DNA of 64,000 nt, from NCBI GenBank assembly GCA_947359465.1, contig OX375879.1, positions 19,571,798 to 19,635,797 on the forward strand. Reading direction: 5' to 3'. Position 1 is the first letter of the stretch; each line of letters starts with the position of its first letter. Made by a program: the position numbers and the translations under genes. This document shows, one piece after another, positions 34,929 to 46,000 of the stretch. Under the pieces are notes generated by a model that worked only from the letters and a program-made list of their open reading frames with translations, did no database searches and had not been told where the DNA came from. The stretch is from Metellina segmentata. Taxonomy: Eukaryota > Arthropoda > Arachnida > Araneae > Tetragnathidae.

Positions 34929-35353
34929 TTCGAACCCTGGAAATGAAGGTGAGAGCTCATCCTGAGTTTTTATTTTTTTAATTCATGCAACTCCCACACA
35001 ATTACGGAGCGAAAGTAGACTTTGTGGAAAGCTAATGCTATTCATTTTGTTTAGAACACTTACGTGTTATGTGCACCACAGTGCAAATTTTATTTAGCAC
35101 ACCATGTGTTAATTAGATTAATGGTTAATTGTGAAACAGTTCATCAGAACTAGATACTTTTTGTGTTATTGGGTTAGAGAATAACTATTTCGTTTTGGAA
35201 AACGGGGATTTCTGGGAATGCTTGTCGCTAAGGCGTAAAGTTAATATAAATCATAATTTTAGACTATTTAGAGTGAGGTTTCCAACCTTTTTATTTTTTT
35301 TTATTTCTGCATTCTGTGGCGTAAATTTAATTCCTGAGTTAAATTTGTTTGGG

Positions 35354-38300
35354 ATGGCGTATCTCGCGAAAGCAAGGAAGGAGGATTTGAAGGTGTTGGC
35401 AGATGAATTGGGGTTAGATGTGTTGCCGCAACACAAAATCATCGATTTAAAGAACTCAATATTGAACAGCGAAGAATATGAACAGGAGTTTACCGAAAAT
35501 CTTTTAAACAGTATCATAACAGATCGGAAAAATGCCGAGGAAAGGCGTTTCTTGGCTGAAAGTGAGGAAAAGCGCCTCGCTGCTGAGTCTGAAGAAAGAC
35601 GTTTTGTGATGGAACTCGAGAAACGTTCTGTTTTCGAGTTAGAAAAGCTAAGGCTCGAAATGGAAGGCCGTCACAATACAGAAACATCAAATGAAGGGAA
35701 TTCGAGCAACTCTAAGCACATATACGATCTACAAAGAGTGATGCAGAAGTTCGATCCTAAAGAAGGAGACATCAGTCTATATCTGGTTCTTTTCGAGAGG
35801 CAGGCAGAACATGCTCACATAAAAAGGGAGGACTGGGTGTCACAGCTTTTGGGTTTATTACCCTATGACATTACTCAGTTAATTGCTAGAGAAGAAGCGG
35901 CTGTCGCATATGACTACAGCCACGTGAAAGGGTTATTGCTAAAAAGGTTTAAACTAAGCCCAGAAACCTTCCGATTGAAATTTGTCCAGCTCAAGCGGAC
36001 TGAAGATAAATCGTGGAAGGATTTTGCCTTTGAATTGACAAATTATTTTGAAGAATGGATTCAAGGTCTTGAGGTTGCGGATTTCGAAACGTTAAAGCAT
36101 CTGGTAATTACGGATCAATTCAAACGTAAGGTACCTCCGGAAATGCGAGAGCATTTTGTCGATGTGTGTGAGTGGAGCACAATAAAATCTCCTACTACTC
36201 TAGCGGAACTCCTTGACAAATACGAAAGTGTTCGAGGGTTCAAGAAGAAATTCCAATCACCTGAAAACATAGTAAATAAGGAAAGAAATTCACATTTTCA
36301 AGAAAGAAGACGCTTTCAAGAAAGGAACTCCGATTTTCCTGCTAGATATGGACAGTTTCACGAGAGGAGTACTCATCAACGTAATACGAGTCCGAAAAAT
36401 GAAGCGGGAAGGAAGAAGAAGATTCAGTGTTATTCTTGCGGATCATTTCAGCATCTTAGAAACGCATGTCCTAAGCTAGGAAGAAGACAAACTTCAGCAG
36501 TTGTGAGCAATATTGGAGCCCAAGACGCTACAACATCATGTGCAAGGGAAGACATGGTGGAGCCTCCATCGATGTTGACGGCAAAAGTGACCGTTCCAGT
36601 CACAAAGCCTGTAGAATACCAAAGAGGTATTGATGAACTCAAGATAGTGAGTTTAAAAAGCGGTAATAATATCTTCGACGGTATTATCGACTCTGGAGCG
36701 CAGATTTCAGTCATCCGGGCTGATCTGATTGAGGATTCTCAAAATGAAGGGGAAGGAAAAATTAAAATTGTATCCGCATTTGGTGAGACAGAAATGGCAC
36801 CTCTCAAGATAATCCATGTGAAAATCAATGACGGACGACACGGAGAAATCCCAGTGACATGTGCAGTGTCTGAAAAATTAGTAAGCGACATGCTCGTAAG
36901 CGTTTCAACGTATGACGCTTTAAACTCGAAGGTGGAACTTTATGGCAATATTATTAGCCAAGAAGGGGTTTCTCGAGTTGGAGAAATTTATTCAGTTTCG
37001 TCCTTAAACGAACTTACCTTGGCCCGTAGTGACACCGCAAATCACCCTGGGGTTAATGAGAAACGGAACGAGTTCGTGCAATTTCAATTGGAAGATGAAA
37101 GTTTAAAGGATATTTGGGAATTAGCAAGAAATAGAAGAAATGCATTCGAAGTGCAAGATGGGTTATTGGTACACTCAGAAATCGTAGGAGGAGAGAAAAT
37201 TCAGCAGGTAGTTTTGCCTAAATTTAAAAGGCCCTATGTCCTAAAAATGGCACACGAAATTCCATTGGCCGGTCATTTAGGAGAACAGAAAACCAAACAA
37301 CGGATAAAGTATTCCTTTTACTGGCCGAATATCAAGATTGATGTCAAGCATTTTTGTGAAAGCTGCAAGGTCTGCCAGCTACGTAGAGGTACCACTTACA
37401 ATGACAGAATTCCTATCCAACCTATTGTGAGACCTGAAAATCCTTTTGAAGTGTGGAGTGTAGATTGTATTGGTCCCCTAGAGCCACCATCCTCAAGAGG
37501 GCACAAGTTTATCGTTTGTGCTGTGGATTTGTGCACGAGATGGGCGGAAGTTATACCAGTCAAGAACATTACTGCGAAAACAACTTGCGACGTCCTGATG
37601 AAGATTTTCTCCCAGACGGGGTTTCCTAAAACTATCTGTACCGATCAAGGGACAAATTTCACAGCACAGCTCACCAAGGGCTTCATGCAAGTCATCGGGG
37701 TGTCACCAAGATTTTCAACTCCGGGGCATCCAGAAAGCATGGGAGCCGTGGAGAGATGGAACAAAACCCTGAAGGATATGCTCAGTAAGAACATACAAGA
37801 AAATGGTCGACAATGGGATATTCATCTCCCTTTCTTACTATTCGCATACAGAGAAGTACCTCACAGTACCACGGGAGTATCGCCATTTCAGTTGGTATAT
37901 GGAAGGTTACCTCCAGGTCCATTAAAATTAATTAAGGAGAGTTGGTTAGGAGAAACCGAAATTCCAACAGGAGCATCTCCTTCTGTTGAAAAATACTTAG
38001 AAGACCTTCGTCAAAGGATGAAAACGGCACACGAGATTGCCGCAGGGAATGCCGAAAAGGCACAAGGCTATTACACATCTAAATATAATCTGAGAGCGAG
38101 AGAAAAGACTTTCAAGGTTGGTGATAAGGTACTGATCCTTATTCCATCTTCTAGTCACAAACTTCTGAAGAACTGGTCAGGACCTGCAACTATTATCCAG
38201 TTAACTCGACCTCATTCTGCGTTGGTCGAGATGGAGGATAAAAGCCGAAAAGAGCTGCATTTCAACAAACTACGACCTTATATAGCCCGAGTTGAACAGG

Positions 38301-39811
38301 TGGGGTTGATTTTCGAACAAGATCAGGACTTTGGGGAAATCTTTTATGCCCCTACTCGAAATAAGAGTCAATCTGCCGACGATATTAAGGGTCATGTGTT
38401 CCAGACTACAGAGGCGTTGTGCGAAGAACAGCGACACCAATTAGTTCAGACCTTGGAAGGGTTTCGAGAAATTTTCAGTGCACGACCTGGCCGAGCCAGA
38501 GTTGATGGACATTCAATCAAACTAACTAAAGATTGTGTGCCAAAGAAAATGCATCCCTATCGGGTTCCCATCGCCTTACAAACCGAGGTGGATCGCCAAA
38601 TCCAAGAGTTACTTGAACAAGGACTGATTGAAGAGAGTGACAGTGAGTGGGCACACCCAGTCGTCTGTGTGGCCAAAAAGGACGGAAGTATAAGACTTTG
38701 CGTCGACTTTCGAGTTTTGAACAGTTTTACTGTCCCGGATGCTTATCCAATGCAACAGGCCACCGAGTTACTATTTGAAATTGGTAGTGCTCCTTTCATC
38801 AGCGTTCTAGATTTGACAAAGGGTTATTGGCAAATCCCTTTAGAAGAAGAAGCTAAACCATATTCGGCATTTGTGACACACTCTGGTCATTTTCAATGGA
38901 ACGTTTTACCATTTGGACTTAAAAATGCTGGAAGTACGTTCCAAAAGTCCATAGACAAAGTACTTAAGACACACAGAAAGTACTGCCGTGCGTATATCGA
39001 CGATCTGGCCATTTTTTCCAGCTCGTGGGAGAATCACTTGCGTCACATCAGAGACGTGCTGAGAACTCTACAGACCGTTGGATTAACAGTCAATCTTAAA
39101 AAGTGCGAGTTCGGTAAAAAACAAGTGAGGTTCCTGGGACACATTGTAGGTTCCGGAAGACATGCACCAGATCCCCAGAAAATCGAAGCCATGCAGAACT
39201 TAGCACGTCCAACTACTAAGAAAGAGTTAAGAGGCATAATTGGTCTGGCAAGCTACTATCGGGAGTACATTCAGGATTTCTCGTCCTTGGTTTTACCCTT
39301 GACAAACTTAACAAAGAAAAGGGTGCCCAACAAAATACCTTGGAGTGATGAAGAGGAAGCAAGCTTCCAACAATTGAAGCAAAGGCTGACGGAAATCCCA
39401 TTCTTATATACTCCAGTGTTAGATCAGCCATACCAGTTGTACACCGATGCTTCTGCAACAGCGATTGGAGCGTGTCTAGCTCAGCAAGACGAAGACGGAA
39501 AAGAACGTCCTATCGCCTTTTACAGTAGAAAACTCACCCCATGCCAAACTCGTTGGGCTACTATCGAACGGGAGGCGTATGCTGTTCTAAGTGCGTTGAA
39601 AAAATTTGACACTTGGATATTTGGAGCACAAGTCCAAATTGTCTCCGATCATAACCCCCTTACTTATTTGACCCAGGGAATGCCACAGGGTGCAAAACTT
39701 GCACGTTGGGCTTTGGCATTGCAAAGATATAACATGAATATATTGTACAGAAAGGGTAGTAAGCATGGCAATGCAGATGCCTTATCGCGCATCAAAATTG
39801 ATGAACCCTAG
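35354..39811 (+). CDS. Gag-Pol polyprotein (PR-INT-RT-RH order)
   Basis: I take the ATG at 35354, giving 1485 residues. The frame is open 53 codons further upstream, but without an ATG. Residues about 8-40 form a SAP-like segment (ARKEDLKVLADELGL), 60-104 a charged coiled coil and 125-270 the Gag core. A CX2CX4HX4C zinc knuckle sits at 359-372. Protease IDSGAQ follows, with Asp 446. Integrase has an HHCC finger at about 633-673 and catalytic D704, D764, E800 (D-35-E), then a GPY-like module (NWSGPATIIQL). The reverse transcriptase comes after integrase (LDLTKGYWQIPL, YIDD at 1214-1217). RNase H ends the protein (TDAS at 1365, IEREAYAVLSAL, SDHNPL). All catalytic residues are present and there is no internal stop. 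Confidence 0.95.
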   Translation: MAYLAKARKEDLKVLADELGLDVLPQHKIIDLKNSILNSEEYEQEFTENLLNSIITDRKNAEERRFLAESEEKRLAAESEERRFVMELEKRSVFELEKLRLEMEGRHNTETSNEGNSSNSKHIYDLQRVMQKFDPKEGDISLYLVLFERQAEHAHIKREDWVSQLLGLLPYDITQLIAREEAAVAYDYSHVKGLLLKRFKLSPETFRLKFVQLKRTEDKSWKDFAFELTNYFEEWIQGLEVADFETLKHLVITDQFKRKVPPEMREHFVDVCEWSTIKSPTTLAELLDKYESVRGFKKKFQSPENIVNKERNSHFQERRRFQERNSDFPARYGQFHERSTHQRNTSPKNEAGRKKKIQCYSCGSFQHLRNACPKLGRRQTSAVVSNIGAQDATTSCAREDMVEPPSMLTAKVTVPVTKPVEYQRGIDELKIVSLKSGNNIFDGIIDSGAQISVIRADLIEDSQNEGEGKIKIVSAFGETEMAPLKIIHVKINDGRHGEIPVTCAVSEKLVSDMLVSVSTYDALNSKVELYGNIISQEGVSRVGEIYSVSSLNELTLARSDTANHPGVNEKRNEFVQFQLEDESLKDIWELARNRRNAFEVQDGLLVHSEIVGGEKIQQVVLPKFKRPYVLKMAHEIPLAGHLGEQKTKQRIKYSFYWPNIKIDVKHFCESCKVCQLRRGTTYNDRIPIQPIVRPENPFEVWSVDCIGPLEPPSSRGHKFIVCAVDLCTRWAEVIPVKNITAKTTCDVLMKIFSQTGFPKTICTDQGTNFTAQLTKGFMQVIGVSPRFSTPGHPESMGAVERWNKTLKDMLSKNIQENGRQWDIHLPFLLFAYREVPHSTTGVSPFQLVYGRLPPGPLKLIKESWLGETEIPTGASPSVEKYLEDLRQRMKTAHEIAAGNAEKAQGYYTSKYNLRAREKTFKVGDKVLILIPSSSHKLLKNWSGPATIIQLTRPHSALVEMEDKSRKELHFNKLRPYIARVEQVGLIFEQDQDFGEIFYAPTRNKSQSADDIKGHVFQTTEALCEEQRHQLVQTLEGFREIFSARPGRARVDGHSIKLTKDCVPKKMHPYRVPIALQTEVDRQIQELLEQGLIEESDSEWAHPVVCVAKKDGSIRLCVDFRVLNSFTVPDAYPMQQATELLFEIGSAPFISVLDLTKGYWQIPLEEEAKPYSAFVTHSGHFQWNVLPFGLKNAGSTFQKSIDKVLKTHRKYCRAYIDDLAIFSSSWENHLRHIRDVLRTLQTVGLTVNLKKCEFGKKQVRFLGHIVGSGRHAPDPQKIEAMQNLARPTTKKELRGIIGLASYYREYIQDFSSLVLPLTNLTKKRVPNKIPWSDEEEASFQQLKQRLTEIPFLYTPVLDQPYQLYTDASATAIGACLAQQDEDGKERPIAFYSRKLTPCQTRWATIEREAYAVLSALKKFDTWIFGAQVQIVSDHNPLTYLTQGMPQGAKLARWALALQRYNMNILYRKGSKHGNADALSRIKIDEP

Positions 39812-40104
39812 TTTTTATTCAGTTCATATAAATATGTATATATTTTTTTTTCTTCTCAAAACTGTAATCTGATTTAGATAATTTTGATAACGTTCTTGTG
39901 TCTTGTATTATGTATTTTATGTGGGAGTTCATGAATGTTAGTGTAGATATTTTTTTTTGAGCTCTCACGCTTCTCTCGAAGGACTGGATATCGTAATGAA
40001 GACCAGCTAATTAATTATGACTTTTAGTTATGATTCTAGATGGCGATTGGCAGCAGCATCATCACTTATGACTTAAGTGATGGATGTGCTTCCCCGGAGG
40101 GACA

Positions 40105-40558
40105 TGTAAGGTTCGCCATCTCGCATCTTACAAGAAGTGAAACGCCAAGTTGGCAACCCTACATAGAAAACGCCAAGCTGGCAACCTAAGAACAAAGCTT
40201 TTTCAATTAAAAGAAACGTCCACAAGATTTCAAGCCGAGGAAGTGCGGCAAAAGCCAATTAAAAAAGTCAGAGCAATAAATAGTTATAGTTACCAAGACA
40301 ACTAAAAGATGAAATCCATCTTTAGAACAGAGGAGATCAAGTAAAGATTTTATACAGCGGTGGGAGGAAAGTTACAATTTTGAATGCCTATCCAAATGTA
40401 ATTGCTACTTTATACTACATGTAACTTACGTGACGATCGATTAAATTTAGTAAAATATACTCCAGTTATAGAATTTTGACTCTGTGTCTTTTGAGTTTTT
40501 TTTTGACTAAACTTTCACGACGGAGTTCATCAACAACCATCGGCCTCGGACCACTACT
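40105..40558 (+). repeat. 3' LTR
   Basis: Same 454-bp length and, on reading both copies side by side, the same sequence as the 5' LTR. It is followed directly by the ACTCC target duplication. Confidence 0.95.
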
Positions 40559-40563
40559 ACTCC

Positions 40564-41126
40564 CAAACAAAAATTAAGAACATGCTTTTTTAAAAAGCTT
40601 GAACCCTTTAAACATCGACAGCCATTGATGTGAGCGAAATGTCTTTCTACGAAACACAATAAAACTCACTCGTAAGCATAAAACTCGTTACATAAATCTT
40701 TCATATTGTCCATAGAAACTTTCTAATCCTGATATACAATACTAAAACTTCCAAATGAAACCGTCTTTTTCTCTTTAATTAAACCAAAATTTCTCCTCTG
40801 ATCCTGCCAGATAAATCTCACGGAGATAAAGAATAACAAAATATTCCCCGGACTGAAAATGCATTGTTTGGAAGTTTTGTTCTCACATCTCGAATTTCCT
40901 CGGATCCGAAGCTTTTGAATAGGTGCTGGAATTCATCTCTCGAAACCGATATGAAAGTTAAATCTTCGTTTCTTGGATCCCTTTCGTCCTAAGCTTTCCT
41001 GGGATGTGCATTATGTACCGTTTTAAGGAATTCGTCGCTCCCAATTTCGCGTCGGAAATGAATGAGAGCAGCATAAACACAAACCTTTTGAATTTGTATT
41101 TAATGGGGAAGCAGTCTTTCTCCGTG

Positions 41127-41158
<32 letters not shown>

Positions 41159-41640
41159 TCCTCCGAAAAGTTTAAGACTCTTTCGATTGCCGAAGTATAG
41201 TTTATAACTCTTGTTTAAAGGGAAGCTCTCGGGGAAAGATTTATTGCCGAGCAGCATAATGTTTCTCTTAAAATATTCGCTTTTCTGAATCAGCGGGGGA
41301 ATATTTAGCGAGAGACTCCAATTGTCGTTAGAAATTTCTCTGTAATAGAAGTGTTGCAACTGAATGGAAGAATGCCTCGTCGATATATGAATAAATATGT
41401 CTTCTTAACATTTAAGGAATCTTGAACGAACAATGTTTCATTATGGAGGACCCTGAAGGAGGACTTCTATTCCATTGGATGGGAACATTTGCGTTTGGTA
41501 ATTCTTGTGCGTTTGGATTCGATGAGTCGGACGTAAATGGTTGTTTTTAAAGTTGAAATAAAAAAAATGATTTCAATTTTAAGCTTTGCGTTAGTAACAC
41601 TCGGCGTTATTAATGAATTATGATTAGACGATTTTGTTCC
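40564..41640. other. Single-copy-looking DNA, nothing recognised
   Basis: No splice-bounded exon could be linked to the RasGEF gene downstream. A frame of 133 codons on the minus strand runs through a CA microsatellite and is not credible. Confidence 0.4.
41129..41157. repeat. (GT)n microsatellite
   Basis: About 14 GT units in an uninterrupted run. Confidence 0.95.
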
Positions 41641-41649
41641 TAATACATG

Positions 41650-41950
41650 GTAGGTTGGTTGTTGAATTTCCGTCGCATTGAAGTGATAGTGGGCTACTGA
41701 CGATGGTACGGAATCTATATCGATGGGAAAGATCCGAGGACAAAACCTCGTCATTTTGAACCTCGGTCAGATGACGAGGTCAACACCTGTGTTGGCACCC
41801 CACTTCACACCACGCCGATGTGAGGACATTTAGGACCAGGACTGATCCAACTTGCATCAACCCCCACGTATACTACAGTCTTTGGTTGGATCGAGTTTCG
41901 AACTCGTAACCCTCCGGTTGCTCTTCCAATTGAGCTACCACTGCCCCTCT
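41650..41950 (-). repeat. SINE family B, full length with its own tRNA-like head
   Basis: On the minus strand the head reads GGGGCAGTGGTAGCTCAATT, then GGAAGAGCAACCGGAGGGTT and the B-box-like GAGTTCGAAACTCG. The body then matches family A. Flanks AATACATG (41642-41649) and GATACATG (41952-41959) are a probable target duplication with one mismatch. This is the best copy for defining family B. Confidence 0.85.
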
Positions 41951-41984
41951 TGATACATGTGCCCGATGCACTGACTTTATCTGA

Positions 41985-42105
41985 ACATGGTTAAAAATTA
42001 ACTGATAATGTCCACGCATCTTTCCCTTCGGATTGGATCTTTACCACTCGACTTGTGTTGCTCCAGCGCGGTGTTAATTAAAATTTATACCTACCGATGT
42101 ATTGA
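41985..42105 (+). repeat. SINE body fragment
   Basis: GAACATGGTTAAAAATTA, TCTTTCCCTTCGGATTGGAT and TTGTGTTGCTCCAGCGCGG match the 3' half of the shared body. Confidence 0.7.
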
Positions 42106-42109
42106 GATC

Positions 42110-43072
42110 ATTTTTACGATGTTTTCTATTAACCACTGAAGCAATATACATAAAATGAACATTTGGGCCATTAGGGCTAACTCTCTAGAATTGAAGAGAC
42201 TTGTTAAAAGAAAGTTATTTCCTTTTATACATCTCTTTGTAGGGAACGTAACTTTTTATAGACTTTGTTCTTAAACACATTCTCAGATTTGTTAACCTGA
42301 ATGCATGTATATATTTTTAATGCAAAATTATTAATTAAATCACTACCATTAAGTAGTAAATTTGATTTATTATGATAATTATGAATAAATTCAAAATGTT
42401 AGACGATTTGTTCAAAACTGTTAAGAAGTACATCACTAATCCCAGTGAGGTCTTTTGTCAATACGTTCTATCTAAAAATATTGTACAAATTTAGTGCTAG
42501 AAGCTCTAACTAAAGCTTTAAGTGTTAAATTACTCACTAATTTTTTAAAAACTGTTTCACTAAGCGAAGTTAATGTATGAAGCATTCACACTCATGCTTC
42601 GCAAATCATTAATGTATGATAATTATTAACCTGTTTCAAAACACAAGAAGTTAAATCCATCATTTGAATTTTAATTATGATCATAGCACTTCAGTATAGT
42701 TTCAAATATTTCTGAAAATTACTTAAATTTGAATCGAGTAGTTATATTTAAATAAATAATTAACTCCTGAAAATTTAGGAAAAATCTTAAAACTTTTAAA
42801 TAATGAAGTTTTTTAAACAATAATAGCAATGAAACAATCGCCGAATAATTTTTTTTTGAAACAATGTTACATATTGTTTAGAGAGAGAGAGATCAATAAT
42901 ACATAACAATGTAGTTTGTAAATAAGTTTCATTATTACGATGCGTTTTTTCGTCATTCGATATCTTTGCTCTTGTGCCTTTCGTACGTATTTTGCAAAGC
43001 GCTTATAATTTCGTCAATTTTACGAAGTTTCTGATTTAAAACTCTCTTCGAGACACTATTAAGTTTCTCTAG
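42110..43072. other. AT-rich DNA, presumably intron of the RasGEF gene
   Basis: No exon or repeat recognised. A short GAGAGAGA run is at about 42882. Confidence 0.4.
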
Positions 43073-46000
43073 AAGTCGACTCCAACCGGACTTCATTTTA
43101 CTATCTTGGATTGATAGACTGGAAGCTATGGCTCCTCGTCTTTGGAAGCGGTTATCGGGGGCAATGTAAGTTTACCTTTCTATATATCGAATTTCTAGCT
43201 AATTATAAATTACCACTTTACAAGATTTCTGTAGACATATCGAAAGTATTTTATGTATTTTTTAAGCATTTATGTCACATTCGAGTAATTATCAATATTA
43301 TTTTGTAATTATTACATCAAGTAAAAGAAAACTTAAAATACTGAAACAAGTTTTATAAATTTAAAAATAGAAACCTGGTCAAGTATTCTAGTATACATCA
43401 GTTACTTACCTAATGAAATTTTGCAGATTTATCAGGTTTACTTAAATGGCTAAACATTTTCTGGTATTGTATGTAACATACTATATGGATATTCAATATA
43501 TGTAAATTGTTTGAAATGATTTTTCACTTTTTATTTAGATTTGGATCCCGAAGCCGAGAATCTCTTATGATCGATACTATCAAAATCGCTCCCAAGCTTT
43601 ACGCTGTAAGTGTAACATTAAATAAAATGTTTCTCAAACACATTTTACTAGTACTTTATGTTAAAGAGATTCGCTAATTACGATTTCTTTTTTATAGAAA
43701 TATCTGACAAAGATGGATTGGGAAGCATTTAAAAAAATCAACATTGAGGTAATTTTTTCAACTTCTAATTACTACCCATGAATTTAGATAACATGAAAAT
43801 GCACAAGATAGAAAAAATTCAGAATTTATTATTGTCATAATTCAATTATATAACCTGAGCTAAAGTGTTTGGTGTTTTCTTCCAGGATTTCGCTGATTCG
43901 CCTTTCAAGTCATACAGCATAACACATTTTATGGATGACTTCAATTATGTAAGTATTAAATGCAATTTTATTCCATTAAAATGATGAGCGCTTTTGTAAT
44001 AGCTTCCTTTTATATAGTTAACTAATAAGAATTATTATTTATTTCTTTTCTTTTAAACTCATGTTTTACAAATACTTATTTCTACAGACCAGCGACTGGA
44101 CAATTCACCAAATCCTCAAAGGGGATACGCCCCAAAAAAGGGCAGAAGTGATCAACCACTACGTGAAGATAGCAGAGCAGTTAAACAAGCTCAATAATTT
44201 GCATTCGGAGTTTGCAATTATTTCTGCGTTGAACAGTGCCCCTATACTACGTCTGGAGGAGACGTGGAAAGTAAGTTCAACAGTTATTTTCGTTAGACTT
44301 AACTTAAAATAAAACGTAATTCAAAATAAACTCAGACTTGAAATATGGAATCAAAAACAAGTTTTCAAAGTTACTTTGATATATAATAGGATCTTCTAAC
44401 TTATATGTCTTTGATTCGTTCAGGAAGTGTCCCCAAAACAATTGAGGACTTTACAGAATCTTGAGGAACTTTGCTCCACGGATTTCAATTTCCGAAACCT
44501 ACGGGAACACTACGCAAAAACTACTCAACCTTGCATTCCCTTTATTGGTAAGTATTCGGATTATATATATATATATATATTTATAATTTTCTTTCTCGTT
44601 CAACACATTAGAAAATTTATTTTCAACCACCGCCTTTTGTAATTTTTGTACATAAATTTTATGGCAATTTCAACTCAATTTAATTACCAAATATAACTCT
44701 GATCGTAATCTCTCTTCACGTTGTCTTGTATAACGCACAAAAAAATCATCCAAAATTTTAATTTCTGTAAAATAATTCATTAAAAATATATTTTCGACAC
44801 AGATATCAAGTTAATGACTGTGCGAGAGTTTTATCGGTGCACTCATTTTACTTTGTTCTTAAATATATTACCGATGTAAACAATATGGGATCACTTTCTT
44901 TATATCTGACGATGATAATTCTATTAAAACTCTGTTCGAATTGCAAGTATCACCAAATAGAGGGATTACATATTTATTGCATTGTTTTATTCATATTTTT
45001 ATGAAACTTTATTCAATATAATAATTTTATTTATCCGTAGGATTATTTCTGAAGGATGTTAAAGCCATTGACGCTATGTTTCCCTTAAATGAAACGGAAA
45101 ACGAGGAATGCAGATATGAGATGATAGCGAGTGTATTGAGCATCATCGAGAAGTTCCAGAAGTCCAATTATGGTAGGTTTCAGTGACAGATCTAAATGCT
45201 GATTTCCATAAATAAATTTATCTATTTAAAGTATAACTATTTTAGAGTATGAAGAATGACTTGCAATGTCTATCAAATTAAGGGTGTTTCAGTGAACCGT
45301 TTCAGAACTTCTAAGAGGGGTAGGGTACATCCTGACGAACCAAAAATCATATAAAAATGGGCAGTCAGAAATGCTTTCCTGACGCGGTAGATGGCGTTGT
45401 GCGAAAATCCCGAGCTTTCGTGTAGGGAATCTTTATTTCACACAAGAACGCCAAGTTAGTAGGATGGATGATTACACGATCGCAGAGTTAGCCGATATGC
45501 ATTTGGCGTACCGGACTGCAAATTGTACTGGGCCAGCCGCACAGCGTTTGTACGCGGAACGATATCCGACGAGGCGTATTCCCAGTCATAATTTCTTTAC
45601 AAGACTGCACCAGAGGTTAGCTGAGACAGGTTCATTAGAAAGAGCTGACAGGGACAGGGTAAGAACAGCACGGACTGCAGACGTCGAACAGAATGTGCTG
45701 CAGCATGTACTGGGGAATTCAAGAACGAGTACACGAAGTGTAGCAAACGCAGTCGGGTTTTCCCATTGCAGCGTCTGGAGGATTCTCCGAGAAGAAGACA
45801 TGCATCCGTTTCACGTGCAGCGTGTCCAGACACGGCAACCGGAGGATTATGCACCTCGTATTGCTTTCGCACAGTGGTACCTTGGAAAATGTGTTACAAA
45901 TCCCCTTTTTCCTGCTGAAGTGTTGTTTTCCGATGAGGCATCCTTCACAAGGGAAGGAATTTTCAACACGCATAACGACCATATCTGGGCGGTCGAGAAC

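Larger units (their letters stand above)
34457..40558 (+). mobile_element. Complete Gmr1-like Ty3/gypsy-type LTR retrotransposon
   Basis: The element is 6102 bp with 454-bp LTRs (34457-34910 and 40105-40558) that look identical by eye. It is flanked by a 5-bp target duplication ACTCC (34452-34456 and 40559-40563). A primer-binding site adjoins the 5' LTR. One uninterrupted Gag-Pol frame fills most of the interior, followed by a 293-bp 3' leader and a weak purine run (GGAGGGACA) before the 3' LTR. The pol order is protease, integrase, reverse transcriptase, RNase H, unlike ordinary gypsy elements. No env-like frame is present. Intact structure and matching LTRs suggest a recent insertion. Confidence 0.95.

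Noticed and set aside
35195..35353. Upstream extension of the Gag-Pol frame
   Set aside because: The frame is open but begins at TTG with no ATG until 35354, which is followed by a Gag-like N-terminus.
40958..41359. Minus-strand frame of 133 codons
   Set aside because: It reads a CA microsatellite as repeated His-Thr and shows no domain or splice support.
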